Positions 6,013 to 11,761 of a stretch of 13,417 nucleotides of DNA are shown piece by piece. The first letter of the stretch is position 1. Every line of letters starts with the position of its first letter. The notes beneath the pieces are model-generated. The model was given only the letters and a program-made list of their open reading frames with translations. It had not been told where the DNA came from and ran no database searches. Both the position numbers and the translations under genes were made by a program. Origin of the DNA: Planctomycetota bacterium. GTDB lineage: Bacteria > Planctomycetota > Phycisphaerae > Phycisphaerales > UBA1924. The stretch lies in NCBI GenBank assembly GCA_023434205.1, contig JAEYTB010000254.1, positions 1 through 13,417 on the forward strand, in the 5' to 3' direction.

Positions 6013-7284
6013 TCAGATCACCGCGGGCGACGGAATAGGGACGATGAACCGCCCGCCGCGGGAACGGTACTCACGCTGCTGCGACACGATCTCGTCCTTG
6101 ATGTTCCACGGCAGGATCAGCGTGTCGTCCGGCATCCGCTCCAGCAGCGCCTCCACCGGCAGGATCGGCACCCGCACCCCCGGCATCAGCCGCCCCTGCT
6201 TGTGAGGGTTGCGGTCCACGACGAAGTCGATGACCGAGCTGTCGAGCATCGCGTAGTTGAGCAGCACCGCACCCTTTGCCGCGGCCCCGTAGGCCGCCAC
6301 GCTCCGCCCATGGCGCTTGCACTCGAGCACCAGCGCCCGAAGCTGCTCCGCCACGCCCCGCACGCGCACACCGAAGTCCGAGTAGTACGCCGAATCCAGC
6401 AGCCCCTGCCGCTCCTCCTCCTCCAGCATCGCCTTCACAGCGTCGGGCGTCGTGCCCCCCGCCTGAAAGGTGAGCCGCAGGGACCCGCCGTGGATGCTCA
6501 GCCGCTCCGCGCCCACCAGCGACAGGCCTTGGACGGCGAACAGCTTCTGCGCGGCCGTGATGGAGAAGTAGCAGAGGTGCTCGTGGTAGATCGTGTCGAA
6601 CTCGTTGTGCTCAATCAGGTCACGCACGTACGGCATCTCGACCACCGCGATGCCGCCGGGCTTGAGGATGCGTGCGATCCCCGCCACGAACCCGTTGGTG
6701 TCCGCCACGTGCGCCAGCACGTTCTTGCCGATCACCACGTCAGCCAGCGTCCCCTCGGAGTGGAGCTGCTCCGCAAGCTCGGTGGTAAAGAACGTGCAGA
6801 GCGTCCGCACACCCCGCGCCTCCGCGGCACGGGCCGGCCCCGGCGCAGGGTCAATCCCCAGCACGGGCACCCCCCGATCGACGAAGTTTTTGAGCAGGTA
6901 CCCGTCGTTGCTCGCCAGCTCGACCACGAGACTCGACCCGTCCAGCCGCCGCTCTTCCATCAGCGAAGCGACATGCCGGCGCGAGTGCTCCAGCAGCGTC
7001 TCGGAGTACGACGAGAAGTACGGGTAGTCCGCATCGAACACCAGCTCCGGCGCCACCGTCGCCAGGATCTGCACCAGCGAGCACCTGGGGCAGAACGCGA
7101 CCTCGAGCGGGTACCGCGGCTCCAACTCCGTCGAGCCCGCGACCGGGAGCCGGTCTGCCAGCGGCATCTTCCCCAGGTCCAGCACCGGCGCCAGGCCCCG
7201 ATGGCCGCACGCGCGGCAGCGCGCCCCCGAGCATGCGATCGCGAACGCGTCCCCGAGCGTGGCCTGCGAGGCTTCAATGGGCAA
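6013..7284 (-). CDS. Nucleotide-sugar C-methyltransferase (NovU/TylCIII/TcaB9 family)
   Basis: The 423-residue SAM-dependent enzyme is predicted to methylate a ring carbon next to a keto group on a nucleotide-activated sugar. The N-terminal zinc module has Cys23-x2-Cys26 and Cys65-x2-Cys68, followed by DADYPYFSSYS (about 84-94), where the family has an active-site Tyr. The SAM domain has VVELASNDGYLL (about 120-131). IYHEHLCYFS (about 232-241) carries the Tyr-x-Glu-His catalytic set described for TcaB9, and HGGSLRL (about 265-271) is another family motif. The C-terminal domain has AAYGAAAKGAVLLNY (about 330-344) and VDRNPHKQG (about 356-364). The start is TTG at 7284, supported by GAAGGAG 6 nt upstream; it overlaps the end of the epimerase gene by 11 nt. 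It matches the family more closely than the gene that follows it. Confidence 0.88.
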   Translation of the reverse strand: MPIEASQATLGDAFAIACSGARCRACGHRGLAPVLDLGKMPLADRLPVAGSTELEPRYPLEVAFCPRCSLVQILATVAPELVFDADYPYFSSYSETLLEHSRRHVASLMEERRLDGSSLVVELASNDGYLLKNFVDRGVPVLGIDPAPGPARAAEARGVRTLCTFFTTELAEQLHSEGTLADVVIGKNVLAHVADTNGFVAGIARILKPGGIAVVEMPYVRDLIEHNEFDTIYHEHLCYFSITAAQKLFAVQGLSLVGAERLSIHGGSLRLTFQAGGTTPDAVKAMLEEEERQGLLDSAYYSDFGVRVRGVAEQLRALVLECKRHGRSVAAYGAAAKGAVLLNYAMLDSSVIDFVVDRNPHKQGRLMPGVRVPILPVEALLERMPDDTLILPWNIKDEIVSQQREYRSRGGRFIVPIPSPAVI

Positions 7285-8332
7285 GGGCGACTCCTTCCGC
7301 GGTGGCGGTCCTGCGCAGGTCCCGGGTCAGCACCCCGGTCCTGATCAGCTCCTTGATGTGCGCGATCCGCTGGTACTTGGGGCCCTCGAACTCCGCCAGA
7401 GTCACGCCCTCGGCGATGAACGCGTTGCGCAGCTGCTCCGCCCCCGTGCGGGCCGTCCAGCGCGGCTGGAACGCCGGCAGCACCCGCGCGATCTTCTCGA
7501 AGCTCACGCGGTAGTTGCGGGTGTCCGGCCCTGCGCCCTTCGCGAGCTCCACGCTGCACCCCGCCACGACCTCGCCCACAATCCTCGCCAGGTCCTTCAC
7601 CTGGTAGTTCTCGCTGGTGCGGCCCACGTTGAACGCCTCGCAGTGGACCAGTTCACGCGGCGCCTCGAGTGCCGCGATGAACGCCCGCGAGATGTCCTCG
7701 ATGTGCGCCACCGGCCGCCAGGGCGAGCCGTCGCTCTTGAGGTGGATCTTCCCCGTGGAGCACGCCCACGCCACCAGGTTGTTGATCACAAGGTCGAACC
7801 GCAGCCGCGGCGAAACGCCGAACGCCGTCGCCGGCCGCAGGAAGACCGGCGTGAACGTCCCCGACGCCAGCCCGCGCAGCCCGACCTCACCGTCGACCTT
7901 CGAGCGGCCGTAGGGCGTCACCGGGTTGAGCGCCCCGGTCTCCTCGAGGATGCTGCTGCCCCCCGCCCCGTAGTTGCTGCACGATGAAGCGAACAGGAAG
8001 CGTTTGACGCCCGCCTGCCGGGCGAGCCTCGCCGCGTTCACGCTCCCGCGGTGGTTGATCTCGTCGGTCAGCTCCGGCTGGAAGTCCCCCAGCGGGTCGT
8101 TCGAGAGCCCGGCGAGGTGGATGACCGCGTCAAAGCCCTCGAAGTCTTCCACCACCGCGTCGCGGATGTCCTTGATCGTGGTGGGCACCGGCGTGATCGC
8201 CGACGGCGGTCCGAAGGTACACCGCGCGTAAAGGTCGCAGTCGTAGCCGCGGACCTCATGCCCCGCCGCGATCAGCATCGGCGTCATCACTGTGCCGATG
8301 TAGCCCAGGTTCCCTGTGACGAGCACTCTCAT
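7274..8332 (-). CDS. NAD-dependent epimerase/dehydratase (extended SDR), nucleotide-sugar type
   Basis: The 352-residue extended short-chain dehydrogenase/reductase carries the full cofactor loop TGNLGYIG (about 6-13). Acidic residues after the second strand (GYDCDLY, about 29-35) favour NAD over NADP. HLAGLSNDP spans about 72-80, SSCSNYG (116-122) supplies the catalytic Ser region, and Y141GRSK145 is the YxxxK pair. FLRPATAFG and a downstream FNVG motif contact the nucleotide-sugar in this superfamily. It is expected to epimerise, dehydrate or reduce a CDP-sugar made by the cytidylyltransferase 4 bp upstream. It is not a typical RfbG CDP-glucose 4,6-dehydratase by its N-terminus, so the exact reaction is open. 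GGGAG lies 7 nt before the ATG, inside the end of rfbF. The 3' end overlaps the next gene by 11 nt. Confidence 0.87.
   Translation of the reverse strand: MRVLVTGNLGYIGTVMTPMLIAAGHEVRGYDCDLYARCTFGPPSAITPVPTTIKDIRDAVVEDFEGFDAVIHLAGLSNDPLGDFQPELTDEINHRGSVNAARLARQAGVKRFLFASSCSNYGAGGSSILEETGALNPVTPYGRSKVDGEVGLRGLASGTFTPVFLRPATAFGVSPRLRFDLVINNLVAWACSTGKIHLKSDGSPWRPVAHIEDISRAFIAALEAPRELVHCEAFNVGRTSENYQVKDLARIVGEVVAGCSVELAKGAGPDTRNYRVSFEKIARVLPAFQPRWTARTGAEQLRNAFIAEGVTLAEFEGPKYQRIAHIKELIRTGVLTRDLRRTATAEGVALAH
7291..7297 (-). promoter_or_regulatory. Ribosome binding site GAAGGAG for the TTG start at 7284
   Basis: GAAGGAG lies 6 nt before the TTG, within the end of the upstream epimerase gene. This near-ideal spacing decides the non-ATG start of the methyltransferase and implies coupled translation. 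Confidence 0.65.
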
Positions 8333-8336
8333 CCGC

Positions 8337-9116
8337 TTACTCCCAGACCTTCCACCGGGCCTTGTTCGTATCCCATTCCTCGTTCAGCCGGACCTTGTCG
8401 CGCAGCGTGTCCATGCACGACCAGTACGACGTGTGCCGGTACGCCATGAGCTGACCCTCGCGCGCCAGCCGCTCCATCGGCTCCTTCTCCCACTGCGTGT
8501 TATCTCCGTCGATGTAGTCGAGCACCTGCGGCTCGAGCACGAAGTACGCGCCGTTGATCCACCCCTCCGCCGTCTGCGGCTTCTCGGAAAACTCCACGAC
8601 CCGGTCCCCGTCGAAGTTCATGTGGCCGAAGCGGGCCGCGGGCCGCACCGCCGTCACCGTCGCGAGCTTGCCGTGCCGCTTGTGGAACGCGAGCAGCTCG
8701 GGCAGGTTGATGTCAGAGACCCCGTCGCCCCACGTCAGCATGAATGTCTTGCCCTCGGCGAGGTGCCCGAGCCGCTTGATGCGGCCGCCGGTGTTCGTGG
8801 CGTCCCCGGTCTCAACCAGATCCACCGTCCAGTCCGGCTGGTCGTGGCCGTTGTGGCGGACCACCCGCCCCGAGCCCGTGCTGATCGTGACGTCCCCGCT
8901 CAACTGGCAAAGGTTGAAGAAGTAGTCCTTGATCATGCCCCCCTTGTACCCCAGCGCGATCCCGAACCGGCGGAACCCATAGTGGGAGTAATGCATCATG
9001 ATGTGCCACAGGATCGGCCGCCCGCCGATTTCAACCATCGGCTTGGGCCGCGCGACCGTCTCCTCCGACAGCCGCGTGCCCACCCCCCCGGCCAGAATCA
9101 GCACTCGCGTATCCAT
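8337..9116 (-). CDS. rfbF: Glucose-1-phosphate cytidylyltransferase
   Basis: The 259-residue enzyme makes CDP-glucose from CTP and alpha-D-glucose 1-phosphate, the entry step to CDP-deoxysugars. The nucleotidyltransferase loop is ILAGGVGTRLSEET (about 7-20) followed by RPKPMVEIGG (23-32), whose Lys contacts the phosphates. TWGDGVSD (about 128-135) holds the metal-binding Asp, EFSEKP spans about 175-180, and WSCMDTLRD (about 232-240) is typical of RfbF and differs from RmlA. The ATG at 9116 is chosen over an in-frame start at 9164 because it gives the usual family length and has GGAG 7 nt upstream; the extra 16 residues are Arg-rich and unlike the family. It is the first gene of the minus-strand operon, followed after 4 bp by the epimerase. 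A terminator separates it from the upstream tRNA gene, so it probably has its own promoter between 9117 and 9409. Confidence 0.95.
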   Translation of the reverse strand: MDTRVLILAGGVGTRLSEETVARPKPMVEIGGRPILWHIMMHYSHYGFRRFGIALGYKGGMIKDYFFNLCQLSGDVTISTGSGRVVRHNGHDQPDWTVDLVETGDATNTGGRIKRLGHLAEGKTFMLTWGDGVSDINLPELLAFHKRHGKLATVTAVRPAARFGHMNFDGDRVVEFSEKPQTAEGWINGAYFVLEPQVLDYIDGDNTQWEKEPMERLAREGQLMAYRHTSYWSCMDTLRDKVRLNEEWDTNKARWKVWE

Positions 9117-9409
9117 GCAACATCTCCGCCGCGCCCTCACGCGGTTTTCCACTCGCCTGATCAAGCTGAAACAGCCGGGTTCACCATACCCCCCGCGATG
9201 AAACCTACCACCCTAATCCGCCCATTTTGAACCCGACGCGTCGTGGTCGACACCATCCCGTCAACGGTGTTCCGTGGCCAAGAGCTTACCATTACGTCGG
9301 TTAGGCGCAAAGTGATCGGTAGCGCAAACCAGTCACCGGGCACCTTTGGCAGGGGGATGATCCGCTTATTGGACGGCCGCGGGAGCCCCGTTCCCCAACC
9401 ACCGGTCCG
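9117..9409. other. Upstream region of the rfbF operon, no gene
   Basis: These 293 bp lie between rfbF and the tRNA terminator and are more AT-rich than the flanking genes. They should hold the operon promoter on the minus strand, but I find no convincing -35/-10 pair; a TTGACG on the minus strand near 9256-9261 has no good partner. Visible structure is a pair of near-identical direct repeats (9297-9311 and 9316-9328, given separately) and a perfect 10-bp palindrome, CGACGCGTCG, at 9234-9243. No reading frame here has the codon character of the neighbouring genes. Confidence 0.5.
9297..9328. repeat. Two imperfect direct repeats upstream of rfbF, possible regulator site
   Basis: TCGGTTAGGCGCAAA (9297-9311) and TCGGTAGCGCAAA (9316-9328) share TCGGT and GCGCAAA and differ by 2 bases of internal spacing; they start 19 nt apart. 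They lie about 180 nt before the rfbF start codon. Two copies side by side could be a tandem operator, but the repeats are short. Confidence 0.35.
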
Positions 9410-9438
9410 AAAAAAAAGAACCGGTCTTGCACCGGTTC
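9410..9438 (-). terminator. Rho-independent terminator downstream of the tRNA gene
   Basis: Read on the minus strand, an 8-bp perfect stem (GAACCGGT / ACCGGTTC) with the 5-nt loop GCAAG is followed directly by eight T residues. It lies 29 nt after the tRNA 3' end and would stop transcription before the rfbF operon. It is the only canonical terminator I found in the window. Confidence 0.9.
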
Positions 9439-9467
9439 CTTCCAGCCAATCCTGTGCATCTCGGAAG

Positions 9468-9542
9468 TGCCGAGGGGCGGACTCGAACCGCCGACCTCCG
9501 GGTTATGAATCCAGCGCTCTAAACCAGCTGAGCTACCTCGGC
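9468..9542 (-). tRNA. tRNA-Met (CAU anticodon), probably elongator
   Basis: The 75-nt gene folds fully. The acceptor stem is GCCGAGG/CCTCGGC with discriminator A, the D stem GCTC/GAGC has a 10-nt loop, and the T stem GGCGG/CCGCC has loop TTCGAGT. The anticodon loop TTCATAA has CAU at 9507-9505. The anticodon stem CTGGA/CCCGG has one G-U pair and an A-C mismatch next to the loop. A paired position 1-72 and the absence of three G-C pairs at the base of the anticodon stem argue against initiator tRNA. A tRNA-Ile2, whose C34 is modified to lysidine, also has a CAU gene sequence and cannot be excluded by eye. CCA is not encoded (CTT follows), so it must be added enzymatically. Confidence 0.93.
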
Positions 9543-9553
9543 AAGGCGAAGGG

Positions 9554-9559
9554 ATCATA
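9554..9559 (-). promoter_or_regulatory. -10 element (TATGAT) of the tRNA gene
   Basis: On the minus strand TATGAT matches the -10 consensus at 5 of 6 positions and lies 11 nt before the tRNA 5' end, giving a transcript with a leader of a few nucleotides. The -35 region is weak (TTTCGG, 17 nt upstream). Confidence 0.5.
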
Positions 9560-9608
9560 GACCGGTCCTGCCCCCCCGAAAAGCCCTCCACGCCCGCCCC
9601 AACCGCGG

Positions 9609-9614
9609 TAGTCT
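9609..9614 (+). promoter_or_regulatory. Candidate -10 hexamer (TAGTCT) for a leaderless start of hutG
   Basis: TAGTCT ends exactly 6 nt before the GTG start of hutG, with no Shine-Dalgarno between. Its TAG is in frame with hutG and blocks any longer reading frame. No -35 element is seen. Confidence 0.4.
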
Positions 9615-9620
9615 GGTCGC

Positions 9621-10541
9621 GTGCCGCCCATCCCCCACACCCAGCCGCCAACATGGCCCCAGGGCATCCCCACCAGCCGCCTCGCCGCCCACTTCCACGC
9701 CGTTCCGGTTGGCTGCCGCATCGCGATCCTGGGCATCCCCGACGATGAAGGCGTGCGCCTCAACAACGGCCGCCCGGGCGCCAGGGGCGGGCCCCGGGCC
9801 CTCCGCGAGGCTCTCGCGGCGTACGGCGTCGCGGAGCCCGACGGTTTCGGGTGGCCCGGCGTCTTCGACGCCGGGGATGTCGTGCCCGGGAAGGACATCC
9901 ACGAGACGCACCAGCGCGTCACCGAAGCCACGACCGCCCTGCTCGAGCACAACCTGTTCCCCATCGCCGTCGGCGGCGGGCACGACCTGACCTTCCCCTT
10001 CGTGCGGGCGGTCATCGAGCGGGAGAAGAAAGTCCACGGCGAGGGCAAGGCCCCGCCCCTGGCGGGCGTGTACTTCGATGCGCACCTGGACGTCCGCGAC
10101 ACCGTCGGGTCGGGCATGCCCTTCCGCGCGCTCGTCGAGCAGTGCGGCGTCAAGGAGCTTCACGTCTTCGGCCTCAACCCCTTCGCCAACGCCAGGGAGC
10201 ACGCGGAGTGGTTCAAGTCCCACGGCGGGCGCATCCACAGCCACCGTGCCCACCAGCAGCAGGCCGGCCCGATGCACATGCCCGCCCTGGGCAACTGCTT
10301 CGTCAGCTTTGACCTGGACGTGCTGGATGCGGCGCACGCGCCGGGGGTGTCCGCGATGAACCCCTGCGGGTGGAGCGTGCAGCAGGCCGAGGCCTGGGTC
10401 TTTGGCGCCGGCCGCAGCGACCGGGTCCGCTGCTTCGACCTCATGGAGCTCAACCCAGGGGCCGACGAGAGCGGCCGCACCGCGCGCGTCGCCGCGCACC
10501 TGCTGCTCACCTTTCTCCGCGGCTTCACGGAGCGGCACTGA
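9621..10541 (+). CDS. hutG: Formimidoylglutamase (arginase/ureohydrolase family), histidine degradation
   Basis: The 306-residue metalloenzyme is predicted to hydrolyse N-formimidoyl-L-glutamate to glutamate and formamide, the last step of the Hut pathway. All ureohydrolase metal ligands are present: His121 in GGGHD, Asp153/His155/Asp157 in DAHLD, and Asp231/Asp233 in SFDLDVLD. ELNP (about 276-279) is the usual C-terminal family motif. The family also contains arginase and agmatinase, but the hutI gene that follows, sharing one base (TGATG), strongly favours HutG. The start is GTG at 9621; an in-frame TAG 12 nt earlier rules out a longer protein, no ATG fits, and no Shine-Dalgarno is present. 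The gene diverges from the tRNA with 78 bp between. Codons end mainly in C, unlike its operon partner hutI. HutH and HutU are not in the window. Confidence 0.88.
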   Translation: MPPIPHTQPPTWPQGIPTSRLAAHFHAVPVGCRIAILGIPDDEGVRLNNGRPGARGGPRALREALAAYGVAEPDGFGWPGVFDAGDVVPGKDIHETHQRVTEATTALLEHNLFPIAVGGGHDLTFPFVRAVIEREKKVHGEGKAPPLAGVYFDAHLDVRDTVGSGMPFRALVEQCGVKELHVFGLNPFANAREHAEWFKSHGGRIHSHRAHQQQAGPMHMPALGNCFVSFDLDVLDAAHAPGVSAMNPCGWSVQQAEAWVFGAGRSDRVRCFDLMELNPGADESGRTARVAAHLLLTFLRGFTERH

Positions 10542-11761
10542 TGTCGGCCGCCCCGGGTTCGCTTGTCATCCGCAACGCCCGCGCGGTCACGCTGTCGCGG
10601 GGGCCGCGCCCGCGGCGGGGGCGCGAACTGCGCGACCTCGCCTTGCTGGACGCCGCCGACGTGCTGATCGAGAACGGCTCGATTGTCGGGGTCGCCCCGG
10701 CGGGGCAGCGGTGGAGCGCGGAGCAGGAGGTTGATGCCGCGGGGCGGGTGCTGATGCCCGCGTTCGTGGACTGCCACACGCACGCGTGCTGGGCGGGTTC
10801 CAGGATCGAGGAGTGGGAACGCAAGCTCGCCGGCGCGACGTACCTGGAACTGCTGGCCTCGGGCGGCGGGATCATGTCCACCGTCCGCGCGGTCCGCGCG
10901 GCGGCGCAGCAAGACCTTGAGGATGGGCTGGTGGGTCGGCTCGCGGAGTTCCTGCGTCAGGGGACGACCACGGTCGAGGTCAAGAGCGGGTACGGGCTGA
11001 CCGGCCCGGACGAGTTGAAGATGCTGCGGGCGACGCGCGGCGCGGCGGGGCGGTGGGCGGGGTCGGTGGTGCAGACGGCGCTGCTGGGCCACGCGATCGA
11101 TGAGCAGGTCCCGGGCTTCGTGGAGGCCACCATCCGCGAGACGCTGCCGGCGGTGGTGCGCGAGTTCCCGGGGATTACGGTCGATGCGTTCTGTGAAAAA
11201 TCGGCGTGGTCGCTGGAGGACACGGTCGCGCTGCTGGACGCGGCGAGGCAGGCCGGCTGCGGTGTGCGCGTCCACGCGGACCAGTTCAACCCGCTGGGGA
11301 TGCTGCGGGAGGCTGTACGGCTCGGGGCGATCAGCGTGGACCACCTTGAGGCGTCGACCCCGGAGGACCTGAAGCTGCTCGCTGGGTCCGCGACCATCGG
11401 CGTGGGGTTGCCGATCTGCGGGCTGCATCTGGACGGGCGGTTCGCCAACCTCCGGCGGCTGGTGGATGAGGGCGGCGCGGCGGCGATCGCGACCAACTGC
11501 AACCCCGGGTCCGCGCCGTGTACCTCGATGCCGCTCGCGGTCGCGGCGGCGGTGCGGCACTGCGGGCTGACGCCGGGCGAGGCGATCGCGGCGTGTACGG
11601 TGAACGCGGCGGCGGTGCTCGGGTTGGGCGACCGGGGGACGATCGCGCCGGGGCAGCGGGCGGACCTGATCCTGCTGAAGCACCGCGACGAGCGGGCGCT
11701 GGCGTACGAGCTGGGCGGCAACCCGGTGGACGTGGTGATCTGCGGCGGGCGGTTGGTTTAG
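10541..11761 (+). CDS. hutI: Imidazolonepropionase, histidine degradation
   Basis: The 406-residue amidohydrolase converts 4-imidazolone-5-propionate to N-formimidoyl-L-glutamate, the substrate of hutG. The metal site shows His79-x-His81 (DCHTH), His245 (HADQF) and His268 (SVDHLE). RIEEWERKLAGATYLE (about 88-103) and SGGGIMSTV (107-115) form the substrate-binding region, EVKSGYGL (146-153) is family-typical, and the C-terminal beta-sandwich ends with GQRADLILL. The metal-binding Asp of the usual ATDxNPG motif is Asn here (N319 in ATNCNPGS). The ATG overlaps the hutG stop as TGATG, with GGAG 8 nt upstream, so the two are coupled; the frame upstream of 10541 lies inside hutG and is not coding. 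Codons end increasingly in G along the gene. The TAG stop overlaps the TAA of convergent hldE within TTAG. Confidence 0.94.
   Translation: MSAAPGSLVIRNARAVTLSRGPRPRRGRELRDLALLDAADVLIENGSIVGVAPAGQRWSAEQEVDAAGRVLMPAFVDCHTHACWAGSRIEEWERKLAGATYLELLASGGGIMSTVRAVRAAAQQDLEDGLVGRLAEFLRQGTTTVEVKSGYGLTGPDELKMLRATRGAAGRWAGSVVQTALLGHAIDEQVPGFVEATIRETLPAVVREFPGITVDAFCEKSAWSLEDTVALLDAARQAGCGVRVHADQFNPLGMLREAVRLGAISVDHLEASTPEDLKLLAGSATIGVGLPICGLHLDGRFANLRRLVDEGGAAAIATNCNPGSAPCTSMPLAVAAAVRHCGLTPGEAIAACTVNAAAVLGLGDRGTIAPGQRADLILLKHRDERALAYELGGNPVDVVICGGRLV

Noticed and set aside
5293..7344. Very long open frame (683 codons) on the + strand across both methyltransferase genes
   Set aside because: It is exactly antisense to two well-supported genes, is dominated by Arg, His, Pro, Leu and Gln with no domain motif, and exists because GC-rich third positions remove stop codons on the other strand.
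7274..8332. Calling the epimerase/dehydratase rfbG (CDP-glucose 4,6-dehydratase)
   Set aside because: Position next to rfbF suggests it, but the N-terminus and core do not resemble RfbG as I know it; only the general SDR family is supported.
9117..9164. Longer rfbF starting at 9164
   Set aside because: The extra 16 residues are Arg-rich and unlike the family, and the ATG at 9116 has a good Shine-Dalgarno and gives the standard length.
9468..9542. Initiator tRNA-fMet
   Set aside because: Position 1 pairs with 72 and the anticodon stem lacks the three consecutive G-C pairs characteristic of initiators.
10400..11000. A replication origin proper at the skew change
   Set aside because: The change falls inside coding sequence of an intact two-gene operon, with no DnaA-box cluster, AT-rich unwinding region or dnaA/dnaN gene in view; only the skew switch itself is reported.
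10160..11683. 507-codon minus-strand frame opposite hutG/hutI
   Set aside because: Arg/Pro/His-rich antisense translation of two recognisable enzymes; no start signal or motif.
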